The notes: generated by a model not told the origin, from the sequence alone. DNA of 64,000 nt from Paenibacillus pabuli NBRC 13638 (GCF_001514495.1 NZ_BCNM01000001.1:682001-746000), one strand, 5' to 3'. Shown: positions 7,177-16,624, counted from the stretch's first letter. Numbers and translations are program-made.

Positions 7177-8067
7177 ATGGCCAGAGAAAGAAGTCCTGAA
7201 CGGGACAAGGCAAAACTGATGTGGCTGGAGAGCGGCGGAACGTTGAAGCTAAAAGACATCGCCGCCGCTCTTTCTGTTCCCGAGTCCAGGGTCCGCAAGT
7301 GGAAGTCCATGGATCGTTGGGAAGATGAACTCAATGGGAGCGTTTCGGGGGATTCCAAAGGGAGCGCTCCAAATGGAACGAATGGGAGCGTTCCGAAATC
7401 AAGGGGAGCGCCCAAAGGCAACAAGAATGCTGCTGGCAATCGGGGCGGTGCTCCACCCGGGAATAAAAATGCCGTGGGGAATAGCGGTGGCCCTGGTGGT
7501 CCATACCGCAATAAAAAGGCATTGAAGACAGGCATGTATGAAACTATCTTTCTGGATGCCCTTGATGCAGATGAGCAGGATATGTTTGATCAGATCGACA
7601 CTTCTCCACTTGTCCAGCTCAATGAGCAGTTAATCATGCTGTCGTTGCAAGAACGCAGGCACATGAAGCGGGTCAAGTTGCTTGAAGCCGGTCTGACTGA
7701 CGAAGAACGTAAGACCAAGCAAGAGCTCATGCAGCGGAAGGACAAGGTACCTATTACAAGCCCCAAGACGGGGAAAGAAATTACGGTACCCGTTGTCACT
7801 GAAGGCATGAAGGTAACGGAGATTACGACCGTTGTCACTTCGAAGCTAGACAAGATCCTCAAACAAGAGGAAGCCTTGGTCAAAACGAGGGATAAGAAAT
7901 TACGGGTTATTAATCTGATTGCCAGCCTGCAGCAAGAGGAAGAGAAATTGAGAATCGCCCGTGAACGTCTTGAGCTGGACAAATACAAGGCATTGGGTCA
8001 TGGCGGCGATGGCGGGGGAGAAGGTGACGACGATGAAGAGAACGATGGGGATGATTTAGATTGGTAA
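7177..8067 (+). CDS. Phage terminase small subunit (YqaS/XtmA-like)
   Basis: This 296-residue protein recognises phage DNA and presents it to the large terminase. The N-terminal ~50 residues form the typical helix-turn-helix (LKLKDIAAALSVPESRVRKWKSMDRW). A Gly/Asn-rich linker with repeated GNKNA-type units (about residues 75-115) is a signature of the YqaS/XtmA group. The middle and C-terminal parts are long helices likely to form the oligomer, and the tail is strongly acidic (DDDEENDGDDLDW). Its stop overlaps the large terminase start by 7 nt, so the two are coupled. Confidence 0.88.
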   Translation: MARERSPERDKAKLMWLESGGTLKLKDIAAALSVPESRVRKWKSMDRWEDELNGSVSGDSKGSAPNGTNGSVPKSRGAPKGNKNAAGNRGGAPPGNKNAVGNSGGPGGPYRNKKALKTGMYETIFLDALDADEQDMFDQIDTSPLVQLNEQLIMLSLQERRHMKRVKLLEAGLTDEERKTKQELMQRKDKVPITSPKTGKEITVPVVTEGMKVTEITTVVTSKLDKILKQEEALVKTRDKKLRVINLIASLQQEEEKLRIARERLELDKYKALGHGGDGGGEGDDDEENDGDDLDW

Positions 8068-9752
8068 TTGCATTAGCGAAGGAACACCGTCGTCGAATCA
8101 AGCGTAAGTTGCAACAACGGCCAGATAAGTTGGCGGAACTGAAAGCAATCCTGTTAGACTTTGAACAGTTTTGCTTCCGCATGCTCAAGATCAAAGATAA
8201 GTCCGGGGCCATGGTTCGGTTAATCCTTAATGATGCTCAACGGCGATATGCTGCCAAAGTGTTTGAAGATTTAGAAGCAGGGAAGCCCGTCCGGATCATT
8301 ATTCTGAAAGCTCGGCAAATGGGCTTTTCAACGGTGACAGAAGCGTTAATCTACTATTTCACGTCCCTACAGGAAGCAAAGAATGCCTTTATCGTTGCTC
8401 AGTCTTCAGATGCTTCCAGTAACTTATTCGATATGTTCCAACTTTACTATGAACGCGTGCCATCAGTCATACAGCCCATGACGCGTAAAAACAATGCCAA
8501 GAAGCTGACCTTCGAGAATCCCGCGATCCGGACGGCAGACCGTCGCATGAATCCGGGACTTAAATCCAAGATCACCGTTCAGACAGCCGAAAGCCGAGTT
8601 CTTGCCCGTTCCGATACGATTCATTATCTGCATGCTTCCGAAGTTGCGTTCTGGCCAGCCAAGAAAAAGAAGCGGCATTTGCTTTCCCTTCTTGCTGCTT
8701 TGTCCAAAGAGCCAGGAAGCATCGGAATTATCGAATCCACAGCGAACGGCATGGAAGAGTTTAAACAAATATGGGATGCAGCCGTTAAGGGCGAGAATGA
8801 TTTTTCTCCGCTCTTTTTTGCATGGTTCGAGATGCCCGATTACCGGAAGCCTGTTCCTCCGGGCTTTGAACTGACCGAAGATGAACTGGAACTGAAGGCA
8901 AAATACAAGCTGGATGATGAGCAATTACAATGGCGACGTTACACAATCCGAAACGATTGCGGTGGCGATTCACGGCAGTTCGAACAGGAGTATCCTTCTG
9001 AACCTGAAGAAGCGTTCCTGTTATCTGGGGAAAGCATCTTTGATAACAAATTCATTAAGCGCCTGAAGGAAGCAATTAGACTGAAAGGTGTCATTCATGA
9101 AATTGATTTTGTTAAAGAAAAGGTTGTCCCGGCCCATGCGGGGGAACTGGTCATCTATCGGCAGCCAGAGCAAGGTAAACGATACATCTTGTCGGCAGAT
9201 ACAGCCAAGGGTACAGAAGATGGTGACTATGATGCTGCCTATGTGATCGATGCACGTACAGGCGAAATGTGCGCCGCTCTTCACGGTAAATGGGATACCG
9301 ACTTATACGGGAAGAAGCTGAATAGACTCGGCTTGTATTACAACACTGCATTGTTGGCCGTTGAGAACAACAACACTGGGGAATCCGTGCTGAATACGTT
9401 GTTCAACACATGCCATTATCCACTTTTGTTTCTTCACAAAAAGGGGCGGCTTGGCTGGGAAACAAACAAAGCAACCCGTCCAGTGATGATCAGTGATTTC
9501 AAAGAAGCCATTCGGGATGAGTTATACGATATTTACTGTCCTGATCTGTACGGTGAATGTATGACGTTCATCGATAACAAGGGCAAGGCAGAAGCTGATA
9601 GCGGCTGTCATGATGACCGTATCATGGCGTATTCCATTGCCCTGCAGGTGCGGCAAGTGGCTGACAAATGGTTCGAATGGTTTAAGAAAAAACAACAGCA
9701 ACAGGAGGAATCGAAGCATGAAGAAAACAATGGGGGAGCGGGGTGGATTTAA
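8061..9752 (+). CDS. Phage terminase large subunit
   Basis: The 563-residue DNA-packaging motor. The ATPase half shows the Walker A-type sequence ARQMGFST (84-91) and the coupling motif ESTANG after GSIGII. The nuclease half shows RuvC-like acidic residues in SADTAKG, GDYDAA, VENNNTG and DDRIMAYS. The length is normal for the family. The start is TTG, overlapping the small subunit by 7 nt, and the portal gene begins at the very next base after its stop. The ATPase powers translocation into the prohead and the nuclease cuts the concatemer. Confidence 0.93.
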   Translation: MVIALAKEHRRRIKRKLQQRPDKLAELKAILLDFEQFCFRMLKIKDKSGAMVRLILNDAQRRYAAKVFEDLEAGKPVRIIILKARQMGFSTVTEALIYYFTSLQEAKNAFIVAQSSDASSNLFDMFQLYYERVPSVIQPMTRKNNAKKLTFENPAIRTADRRMNPGLKSKITVQTAESRVLARSDTIHYLHASEVAFWPAKKKKRHLLSLLAALSKEPGSIGIIESTANGMEEFKQIWDAAVKGENDFSPLFFAWFEMPDYRKPVPPGFELTEDELELKAKYKLDDEQLQWRRYTIRNDCGGDSRQFEQEYPSEPEEAFLLSGESIFDNKFIKRLKEAIRLKGVIHEIDFVKEKVVPAHAGELVIYRQPEQGKRYILSADTAKGTEDGDYDAAYVIDARTGEMCAALHGKWDTDLYGKKLNRLGLYYNTALLAVENNNTGESVLNTLFNTCHYPLLFLHKKGRLGWETNKATRPVMISDFKEAIRDELYDIYCPDLYGECMTFIDNKGKAEADSGCHDDRIMAYSIALQVRQVADKWFEWFKKKQQQQEESKHEENNGGAGWI

Positions 9753-11234
9753 TTGAGTGAAGGCAATGCAACATGGGTTCCATTTGCGAAGGAAGAAGGT
9801 AAGCACATTCCATCCAGTGCCCAACTTCCCGATGTATTCGACAGCTTATACGATCATCACGGGCTGTTACCATTTGAATCAGGCAACGATCCTACTTCCT
9901 GCAGGTTGCTTGTCAAAAACAGTAACATTATCCCTCAGTGTATTGAGGCGTACAAGCGCAACATTGCTGGACATGGTATCGCACTGGAGTATTTGCCAGG
10001 CGAGAGTGACGAGACTGCGAAGGAAGAATGGAACCGTGCTGAACGCTTTTTGGAGACTTGTAACCTCGAAGATAATCCTGAAGAGATCATAGGCCAGCTT
10101 ATTGAGGATTTGGAAAGCACGGGGATGGCCAACATGGAAGTTGCTTGGCCGAGTGGGAGTGAATTCCCGACGATCTTCCGGATGGACCCGAAGTATGTAA
10201 GGTATACAAAGGAAAGCACCAAGGCCACCATTAAGCGTAAACGTCGTATCAGCTCAACCAAACAGGTCGAAGAGTTTACGCAGGAAATCTATGCCCGGCG
10301 ATATGCTATGAAACGGGGAACTTCGGTTGTGTGGTTCCGGTTGTTCGGTACCGATGGCACTGAGAATCAAGTTATTCCATTGAAGGTTGGCAATGACGGG
10401 GCCTACGGTGAACCCCGCTGGTTTGGGAACGCGCCTGGTGTGGTCGGCTCCCGTGAAGCTGAGGAATTGAACGTATCCTACTTTTCAAACGGGCGTATGC
10501 TCTCCATGATTTTGACTGTGACAAACGGACGTTTGACCAAGCAATCCATGGAGCTGCTGAAAAACGTCAAGGGTTCACAGTCCCAGGGTGGTATTTTGTA
10601 CCTCGAAGCCAAAGGGCAAGAAACAGGCGGACCACTGGACGATAAGGTCGAGAAAGTATCCGTCAATTTAGACAAGTTGAATGATCTTCTGCAGCAGGAT
10701 GCTTTGTTTTTGGGTTACGGGAAGGAGAAGAAGGCTGATATCTTGTCATCTTTCCGGCTTCCTCCGATTCTCGTCGGGCAAAGTTCGGACTACAACCGTG
10801 CAACAGCTCAGGCAGCATTGCAGTTTGCAGAAGAACAGGTATTTGAGCCCTATCGCAAGTGGATCATGAACGAGATATTCAACAAGCGTTTGTTCCCAGC
10901 TATGGGAATCTTCCGGGTGAAGGCAGTTCTTCGTGCGCCGAGCATCATTGATCCTGAGGATCGTAAGGCAATGCTGGACTTTATCGCTGACCGAGGCATA
11001 ATGCTGGTTCGTGACTTGATTCCGATTGCTGAGGATGTATTGGGTACCACCATTGACGAGAGCAAGTACAGCGAGGAATACCTGGATACTCCTATCGCTC
11101 AATTGGCAAGCAGCCAACCTGCTATTATTGATCCTGAAGGCGAGGGTGATGCCGACGACTTGCAAGAGCGTGTTTCCGTTATTGCGAAGCGTCTGTTGCG
11201 GAAAGGCTCAGCAGAGGTGGGCGTCAATGTGTGA
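9753..11234 (+). CDS. Phage portal protein, PBSX type
   Basis: This 493-residue protein forms the ring at the capsid vertex through which DNA passes and to which the tail attaches. The match to PBSX-type portals rests on the segments KNSNIIPQCIEAYKRNIAG near the N-terminus and FRLPPILVGQSSDYNRATA about two thirds along, which are hallmarks of the group. It starts with TTG immediately after the large terminase stop. The C-terminal 60 residues are acidic. It overlaps the next gene by 8 nt. Confidence 0.92.
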   Translation: MSEGNATWVPFAKEEGKHIPSSAQLPDVFDSLYDHHGLLPFESGNDPTSCRLLVKNSNIIPQCIEAYKRNIAGHGIALEYLPGESDETAKEEWNRAERFLETCNLEDNPEEIIGQLIEDLESTGMANMEVAWPSGSEFPTIFRMDPKYVRYTKESTKATIKRKRRISSTKQVEEFTQEIYARRYAMKRGTSVVWFRLFGTDGTENQVIPLKVGNDGAYGEPRWFGNAPGVVGSREAEELNVSYFSNGRMLSMILTVTNGRLTKQSMELLKNVKGSQSQGGILYLEAKGQETGGPLDDKVEKVSVNLDKLNDLLQQDALFLGYGKEKKADILSSFRLPPILVGQSSDYNRATAQAALQFAEEQVFEPYRKWIMNEIFNKRLFPAMGIFRVKAVLRAPSIIDPEDRKAMLDFIADRGIMLVRDLIPIAEDVLGTTIDESKYSEEYLDTPIAQLASSQPAIIDPEGEGDADDLQERVSVIAKRLLRKGSAEVGVNV

Positions 11235-12057
11235 GTCTTGTTGGGAACTGATTGTCAAAGCAGATGACGATGAATTTCTGGATAGTCTGGAATTATCCTA
11301 TGTGGAACGCAAGCTGCTGGAAGAACTGTACAAGCAGGGTGAAGACCGGATCATGGAGATCCTTGAGCTTCAAGGACAAGCGCTCCAGGATGCCATTGCT
11401 GAAATGAGTGAGGAAGCCCTCGGGAATATCGGTGAACTGGGGAAGGTTCTTCTTGCTTTGCACACATCCGATGTCTTCTCTGACCTGTTCGAAGAGGCAG
11501 TCCAAGAAGCTTTTGAACCTCTATTTGATCTAGCGGGGGAATCAGAGCTGTTGCAACTGGATGATGAGAAGACATGGAGCATAGGCAACGAAGCAGCCAA
11601 ACAATTTGTGCAGGAGATCCGCAGCCTAGTGCCCGATATGAACCAGTCATCAACGGATACGCTCCTTCGTAGCTTTGAGAGAGCGATCAAGGAAGGGAAT
11701 ACACCATCTGAACGTGCTTTGTTGGTTCAAGAGATCAGTTCTTTAGTTGCTACAGGCGAGGATGGTCCATTTACCATGCAACGAGCTCAGCGGATCTCGC
11801 GAACCATGAGTACAGCAGCAGCCAACGGTGGTAAATTGGAAGGCTGGAAGCAGTCAGAAGTTGCCAAGGGTAAGAAATGGCGTTCTGCTGCTGGTGCGAG
11901 AACCCGGAAGACTCACCGCAAGGCAAATGGTCAAGTTGTGGATCTGGATAAGCCGTTCAAGGTCGGCAAAAGCAAGCTGATGTACCCTGGTGATCCCGCA
12001 GGATCTCCTGAAGAAATCATAAATTGCCGTTGTACGATGCAACTGGTACTTGATTAA
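11227..12057 (+). CDS. Phage head morphogenesis (minor head) protein
   Basis: This 276-residue protein is of the SPP1 gp7 / Mu gpF-like minor capsid group. The C-terminal signature is clear: KKWRSAAGARTRKTHRKANGQ, then a KLMYPGDP segment and PEEIINCRC. ATG 11227 overlaps the portal stop by 8 nt and is the natural start, since the upstream 67 codons of the same frame lie inside the portal gene. The N-terminal half is acidic and helical. Members bind the portal and a few copies enter the prohead. Confidence 0.88.
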   Translation: MCESCWELIVKADDDEFLDSLELSYVERKLLEELYKQGEDRIMEILELQGQALQDAIAEMSEEALGNIGELGKVLLALHTSDVFSDLFEEAVQEAFEPLFDLAGESELLQLDDEKTWSIGNEAAKQFVQEIRSLVPDMNQSSTDTLLRSFERAIKEGNTPSERALLVQEISSLVATGEDGPFTMQRAQRISRTMSTAAANGGKLEGWKQSEVAKGKKWRSAAGARTRKTHRKANGQVVDLDKPFKVGKSKLMYPGDPAGSPEEIINCRCTMQLVLD

Positions 12058-12073
12058 GCGAGGTGAATTGCAT

Positions 12074-12202
12074 ATGAGAAGTGTTGGTATGGTGCTGTTG
12101 TGGTCATGCCTGTTTGCTATGGAGTTGTACCTGAGAGGAGGTGAAAGCGAAAATGCCAAGAGAATTAACAAATGTCGATATCACGCACATCAGTTACGTT
12201 GA
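12074..12202 (+). CDS. Possible small membrane peptide
   Basis: A 42-codon frame with GAGGTG 8 nt before its ATG encodes a hydrophobic N-terminal segment (VGMVLLWSCLFAMELYL) and a basic tail. It overlaps the first 50 nt of the XkdF-like gene in another frame. It could be a real small protein or simply a device placing ribosomes near the next start. No family is recognised. Confidence 0.3.
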   Translation: MRSVGMVLLWSCLFAMELYLRGGESENAKRINKCRYHAHQLR

Positions 12203-13415
12203 CAAGGGAGCCAATCAAAAGCGGTTCTTCCTTACAAAGTCCGCCAAGAAGCCGGATTTCCAAAAGCAAGTCCGTCTGATTACAAAGGCTGATGATGCGA
12301 AGAAACTGGTATACGGTGTTGTTTATGAGCCGGAGGCAGAAGATACTCACGGCGACATGATGACTGCCGAAGAGATCGAAAAGGCTGTTCATGGATTTAT
12401 GTCCAATCTTGCGATTGCCAAGGGTGCGGTTATGGACACGCAACACGATTTTGACCCCGGAGTGGGGGATGTGGTGGAATGCTACATCGCACCTGTAGAT
12501 TTTGAATTGGGTGGCGAGACAATCCGTAAAGGGTCGTGGGTACTAGTTACCAAAGCAAGCGACGACATTTGGGAGCAAATCCAGAGCGGTGATATTACCG
12601 GTTATTCAATGGCCGGCACCGCAGAAGCGATTGAAAAGCAAAACCAGGAGCCTGCGGCCAAGTCGGATGACGAAGCTATGGGCTTTTTTCGTACCATGAA
12701 GGCATTTTTCACTGGCAGTAACAGTAATGAAAAGATTGCTAAAGGTGCGGTTGCAGATAAATATGAACGGGACCGTCGTCGCCGTGAATTTTGGGCTGCT
12801 CAGGATGCACTGAACAGTGTAATTTTCAACTGGGACTATTGGGATAGTGAGATGGAACGCGATCCTGAAACGATCCGCGAAGCGCTCCAAGACTTCATCA
12901 CAATTGCCCAAGAAGTGTTGATCCAAGAGGATATTGCAAAAGCAATTGGTAAACCGCCTGAAGCCATTGGCAAGGCTGGTAAGAAGATTTCCGCAGGTAA
13001 TCTCAAGCATGTAGATGACGCTATTGCTGCATTAACCGAATTAAAAAACAAGACAGCTCCTGCAGACGAGGGGCAAGAGGAGGAAGACGATTTGAAACCA
13101 GAAGATATTGCAAAAGCCGTTCAGGCAGCAGTTGCACCTATTGCTAAGCAAGTGACGGACCTGACCAACGAGATTACGGAACTGAAAAAGCAGGAGGGTG
13201 AAGGTACTCCTGATGTAGGCACTGCAACAGAGCCGCAAGCAGATGCTTTGACTGACGCTATTGCCAAGGCTCTTGAACCACTGACCCAGCAAATGAACAC
13301 GCTGGCTGCTGATGTGCTGATTGTTAAAAACAGTCGTGGTGGTTCCCGGCAAGGTGGAGAACAAGAAGAAATTCACAAGGCATCGGGCGCTTCTACATTG
13401 TCCCGTTTCGTCTAA
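12153..13415 (+). CDS. xkdF: XkdF-like protease/scaffold protein
   Basis: A 420-residue protein matching the PBSX XkdF / skin YqbD group, thought to be a head maturation serine protease. The hallmark start THISYVDKGANQKRFFLTK is present, as is the conserved VYEPEAEDTHGDMMTAEEIEKA region. The C-terminal ~120 residues (LKPEDIAKAVQAAV onwards) look like a coiled-coil scaffold, so the gene may combine protease and scaffold. GGAGGTGA lies 10 nt before ATG 12153, and an in-frame GTG at 12141 overlaps that ribosome site. The major capsid gene follows after 22 nt, the usual order. Confidence 0.85.
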   Translation: MPRELTNVDITHISYVDKGANQKRFFLTKSAKKPDFQKQVRLITKADDAKKLVYGVVYEPEAEDTHGDMMTAEEIEKAVHGFMSNLAIAKGAVMDTQHDFDPGVGDVVECYIAPVDFELGGETIRKGSWVLVTKASDDIWEQIQSGDITGYSMAGTAEAIEKQNQEPAAKSDDEAMGFFRTMKAFFTGSNSNEKIAKGAVADKYERDRRRREFWAAQDALNSVIFNWDYWDSEMERDPETIREALQDFITIAQEVLIQEDIAKAIGKPPEAIGKAGKKISAGNLKHVDDAIAALTELKNKTAPADEGQEEEDDLKPEDIAKAVQAAVAPIAKQVTDLTNEITELKKQEGEGTPDVGTATEPQADALTDAIAKALEPLTQQMNTLAADVLIVKNSRGGSRQGGEQEEIHKASGASTLSRFV

Positions 13416-13437
13416 TTAAAAGGAGGATTCTAAACAT

Positions 13438-14385
13438 ATGAGAAACAACGGACAAATCGCAAACAGCAGCATTCGCAAAGGCGCAATCCATACTGGACTT
13501 GATCCAGCAGCGATGAACTATGAGGAAGTCGATGCATTTTTGCAGATGGCATACGAATCCACAGAATTCTTGAAAGGAATCCGGACTGAAACCCGAGACA
13601 GTTCGAAGGGTACTATTGACAAGATCGGCGTGACAGGGCGAAACCTACGTAAGAAAAGAGAGGGGAATCCCGCTGGTAAGCAAACTGAACCTGTGTATCA
13701 ACAAGTTCCTTATTCTGTTGTTCCTGTAACTCTCCAGTATGAGATCACGGAAGAGAAGATTCGGATGGAACAGCGGGTTCGGAAACAGAACATTGAAGAA
13801 ATCATCATGGGTGGCATGACCCGAAACTTTGGCGAAAACATGCAGGACTTGGGCTTTAATGGTGATATGAGCACTCTGAACACTGATCCTGATTATGACT
13901 TCCTGAGCATTGCTGATGGTTGGTTGAAAAAGGCTCGTAACACAGGGAATTTCACCGATTGGTCTACGCTTGACGCAGCAGGGAAGCTCGGTATCTTCTT
14001 CCGTTTGGAACGTTCTGTGCCAACAAGGTTGCGTAATGGCGGACAGTTTAAGTATTTCATGCACCCTAACACTTTTTCTGAACGTTTGGAACATTTGGCA
14101 TCGAAAGATACCAGTGCTTCTATTCAAATTCAGATTTTGGGCGCACAAAAGAGAATCAACAACTACGATGTGGAAGAAGTGCCACATATGCCTGAGGGTG
14201 CTGTTCTATTCACGTATAAACCGAACTTTGTCATTGTAAATACTTATGACATGATCATCCGTAAGACAACCGAAGGTAAAGCGGCTGTAACAGAGGACAA
14301 ACGATTCTATGCCACGCATGCTGATGGGGACTTCATTTTTGAAGAGCCAGGTGCTGTTGCAATGGCGGAAGGGGTGCAATTCTGA
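13438..14385 (+). CDS. xkdG: Major capsid protein (XkdG/YqbE-like)
   Basis: A 315-residue capsid subunit expected to have the HK97 fold. The N-terminal arm (SIRKGAIHTGLDPAAMNYEE) and the capsid-type segments VPYSVVPVTLQYEITEEKIRME and AVLFTYKPNFVIVNTYDMIIRKTTEG agree with the PBSX/skin group. The position right after the XkdF-like gene and a strong AAAGGAGG site support the call. The ATG of the next gene overlaps its stop (TGATG). Confidence 0.88.
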   Translation: MRNNGQIANSSIRKGAIHTGLDPAAMNYEEVDAFLQMAYESTEFLKGIRTETRDSSKGTIDKIGVTGRNLRKKREGNPAGKQTEPVYQQVPYSVVPVTLQYEITEEKIRMEQRVRKQNIEEIIMGGMTRNFGENMQDLGFNGDMSTLNTDPDYDFLSIADGWLKKARNTGNFTDWSTLDAAGKLGIFFRLERSVPTRLRNGGQFKYFMHPNTFSERLEHLASKDTSASIQIQILGAQKRINNYDVEEVPHMPEGAVLFTYKPNFVIVNTYDMIIRKTTEGKAAVTEDKRFYATHADGDFIFEEPGAVAMAEGVQF

Positions 14386-14714
14386 TGCATAAGGTTACCT
14401 TTAATGGTCAAAACACTTCACTGACAAAATACAATCATCGCTTTGAACCAGGAAAACCTCTACTCGTTTCTTCGGAGGTTGCGGAGAAGTTGGCGCAGGA
14501 GAAGGACTTTACGGTTGAAGAAGTTCAATCGGAACCCGCTCCATTAGTGGATGATAGCGGCAAGGAAGATGAACCGAACCTAACCGGATTGAAGGAGCAA
14601 GCGAAGGCTGCGGGTATCAAAGGGTATTCATCCATGAACAAGCCCGAATTGATTGAAGCCTTGGCAGCCCTGTCGCAGAAGGATGATCCTTATGCTAACG
14701 CCCCAACTTCTTAA
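14385..14714 (+). CDS. yqbF: YqbF-like head protein with HeH/LEM domain
   Basis: A 109-residue protein with two parts. The N-terminal ~45 residues (HKVTFNGQNTSLTKYNHRFE...LLVSSEVAEKLAQE) resemble the YqbF N-terminal domain. The C-terminal ~38 residues (LKEQAKAAGIKGYSSMNKPELIEAL) are a HeH/LEM or Rho-N-like helix-extended-helix motif that usually binds nucleic acid or protein. In the skin element yqbF sits between capsid and connector genes, exactly as here. The role may be capsid decoration or head completion. The start is coupled to the capsid stop. Confidence 0.75.
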   Translation: MHKVTFNGQNTSLTKYNHRFEPGKPLLVSSEVAEKLAQEKDFTVEEVQSEPAPLVDDSGKEDEPNLTGLKEQAKAAGIKGYSSMNKPELIEALAALSQKDDPYANAPTS

Positions 14715-15078
14715 AACCCGCAGCCGTGTCTCACCAATCCAAGAGGCAACACCTGAGCAGTTAGAACAGTACATCGATGACGCCCAGGTACGGATTGAGT
14801 TGTATTTGCCCATTCCTTTCCCTGAAGAAGTGGATCGGCAGCTCATGCTCGCATGGGTGAAGCTGGCTGAAGGGCTTGCCCTACAGGACAGTGAGGAATA
14901 TTTGGCTGCTGTCGCTCGGAACTATGCTTCAGAGAGCGATGGGGCTTGGACATACACCCGACAAGCGATTGCAGGCATGACCACGGGTAACCCGGACGTG
15001 GACGCAATCTTGTTCCTTTGGGTGAAGAAACAACAGGAAGGGCCGGACGATGGCAACATCACGGCCTATTTGTTGTGA
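14692..15078 (+). CDS. yqbG: YqbG-like head-tail connector (DUF3199)
   Basis: A 128-residue protein with the fold and length of skin YqbG, a head-tail adaptor related to gp6/gp15 connectors. Helical segments such as EQLEQYIDDAQVRIELYL and DRQLMLAWVKLAEGLAL fit this. ATG 14692 lies in a GAAGGA-preceded context and overlaps the YqbF-like gene by 23 nt, while the extended frame from 14653 has no ribosome site. It probably forms a ring below the portal. Confidence 0.72.
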   Translation: MLTPQLLKTRSRVSPIQEATPEQLEQYIDDAQVRIELYLPIPFPEEVDRQLMLAWVKLAEGLALQDSEEYLAAVARNYASESDGAWTYTRQAIAGMTTGNPDVDAILFLWVKKQQEGPDDGNITAYLL

Positions 15079-15398
15079 ACCATCGGTTTAAAACGCCGCT
15101 TGCCGTTTACCGGGTAGGCAGCAAGCGGGACGGTGATGATCTGTTCAATGATCGGAAGAGCGGCAAAATTGCGGATCTCAAATGCCATGTTATCAAGACG
15201 GAGACATCCGACAAGGCTGATGCAAAACCCGTGATGTACATCGTGAAGAAAACGATCGGCGTGGCCAAAACGGCTGATGTGAGAATCAGCGATGAAATTG
15301 TATTGTTCGGTCGTCGTTTTCGAGTCATCGATGCGAATCCTCGCCGCTATTGGATGGAGCTGCTGATGACATGTGAGGTGAAAGGCAATGATCGTTAA
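15075..15398 (+). CDS. xkdH: YqbH/XkdH-like neck protein (DUF3599)
   Basis: A 107-residue protein corresponding to XkdH/YqbH, a likely head-closure protein. GTG 15075 overlaps the YqbG-like stop (GTGA), which gives a product starting VNHRFKTPLAVYRVG, the usual beginning of the family. An extended frame from 15018 lies inside the previous gene. The sequence is beta-rich, consistent with a stopper or head-closure barrel. It overlaps the next gene by 11 nt. Confidence 0.75.
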   Translation: MNHRFKTPLAVYRVGSKRDGDDLFNDRKSGKIADLKCHVIKTETSDKADAKPVMYIVKKTIGVAKTADVRISDEIVLFGRRFRVIDANPRRYWMELLMTCEVKGNDR

Positions 15399-15912
15399 TG
15401 ACTTTGATGGGTTGGCACGTAGATTCAGAAAACTGGCTGATCAAGGGATGAAGCGGGTTCTGACCAACATTGCCGAAGCTTTGGGGGAGACGTTGTTAAA
15501 CCACATCATTGACGAAATCGATAGGCAAGGCATTATTGATACCGGCCTGATGTGGAACTCATTTACCCGTGGTGGCGACGGAAACGTATGGGAATGGGAT
15601 GTTGACAGGAACTCTATCACATTGGAAGTCGGTTCTGATCTTGGGTCCGGTTCAAACGATCAGGGAGCATGGGGTTATCCGCGTCTGATCAATGACGGTT
15701 ACACGATTCACAAAGCCCATTGGGTACCGGGATACTGGAACAGTGGTGGATCATTTGTGTATGACAGAAATGCCAAGACTGGATTCATGGCAAAACCGCG
15801 TAGCTTCATTGGCCGACGATACTTTGACATTGCCGTTACTCAGTTCGAAGGCGGCATGAACAGGCTCATCATAAGGCGGCTTGAAATAGAGCTAGAAAGG
15901 GTGCTGCGATGA
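15388..15912 (+). CDS. xkdI: HK97 gp10-like neck/tail protein (XkdI/YqbI)
   Basis: A 174-residue protein with features of HK97 gp10-type tail-completion proteins: an N-terminal helix (ARRFRKLADQGMKRVLTNIAEALGETLLNHI), DTGLMWNSFTRGG in the centre (the DTG..SF pattern typical of the family), and a C-terminal helix (FEGGMNRLIIRRLEIELERVL). GAGGTGAAAGG precedes the ATG. It fits XkdI/YqbI by order and is expected at the head-tail interface. Confidence 0.78.
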   Translation: MIVNDFDGLARRFRKLADQGMKRVLTNIAEALGETLLNHIIDEIDRQGIIDTGLMWNSFTRGGDGNVWEWDVDRNSITLEVGSDLGSGSNDQGAWGYPRLINDGYTIHKAHWVPGYWNSGGSFVYDRNAKTGFMAKPRSFIGRRYFDIAVTQFEGGMNRLIIRRLEIELERVLR

Positions 15913-16379
15913 TGGATGCAGGATTGAAAGCTTGGGCTGAGATTGTACGGCATGTTTATCCGGACCTGACCATCCTGCGGGATCGGACGCAATGGCTTGC
16001 TGGTAATTTCGAACGGCCATCGGTGTTCATTGAAACGGATCTTGTGTCAGACAAGACCCATACCCCGCGGGCTAACCGGATTGTGGAGGATGTGGGACTT
16101 GTGTTCCATTTTGATAAGGAGCGAGTAACGGAAGAAGACGAGGGGGAACCCATCCCCATTGATCTGGATCCGTTGTTCACATTCTTACGGCAACAACGGT
16201 TTTGCTACGCTTCAAAACGCTTTGGTGTGGCATTGGTGATGGAACCACCGAGTAACCGACCCGAAAAAGATCGGATTGAGGTCACCTGCAGGTATTCATA
16301 TCTTCTGGCAGTGCCGAAGGTTCCGGTACCAAAGATAAATGAATTTCACATTGGATATGGAAAGGAGCTCACCCCATGA
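15909..16379 (+). CDS. xkdJ: Tail terminator (XkdJ/YqbJ-like)
   Basis: A 156-residue protein at the position of XkdJ/YqbJ, which caps the tail tube and sheath. It contains RDRTQWLAGNFERPSVFIETDLV and a C-terminal beta-rich part (IEVTCRYSYLLAVPKVPVPKI) compatible with the tail-terminator fold. It overlaps genes on both sides by 4 nt. The assignment relies mainly on order and size. Confidence 0.7.
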   Translation: MMDAGLKAWAEIVRHVYPDLTILRDRTQWLAGNFERPSVFIETDLVSDKTHTPRANRIVEDVGLVFHFDKERVTEEDEGEPIPIDLDPLFTFLRQQRFCYASKRFGVALVMEPPSNRPEKDRIEVTCRYSYLLAVPKVPVPKINEFHIGYGKELTP

Positions 16380-16624
16380 GCACAGCACGCAAGGATAAGC
16401 TTGTCGCCGCTGCTGTCCAGGAGGACCTGAACAAGCGGACCAAACAGGAATGGATTGAGGGTGCAGCCGCCTTGAAGCATGAACGCTTCGAGGTGGCGGG
16501 CGCCCTTTTTGATTGCAAAGCTGATACCCTGCTATCCCAGCAGGAAGTACAAAACCGACTGGAAGCATATTTGCAACCAGCGGTACAAAAGGAGGAATCG
16601 TTGAATGTCGATTCAGAGGGTTAG
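16376..16624 (+). CDS. YqzN/YkzM-domain small protein
   Basis: An 82-residue protein with the YqzN/YkzM pattern LKHERFEVAGALFDCKADTLLSQQEV followed by a helix. In skin and PBSX such a short gene lies between the tail terminator and the sheath gene, as here. Its 3' end overlaps the sheath gene by 20 nt and contains the sheath's AAAGGAGG site, so its translation probably sets sheath expression. The molecular role is unknown. Confidence 0.65.
   Translation: MSTARKDKLVAAAVQEDLNKRTKQEWIEGAAALKHERFEVAGALFDCKADTLLSQQEVQNRLEAYLQPAVQKEESLNVDSEG

Noticed and set aside
11026-11226. Upstream extension of the head morphogenesis gene
   Set aside because: It lies inside the portal gene and no ribosome site is present. 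ATG 11227 overlaps the portal stop, as usual for this operon.
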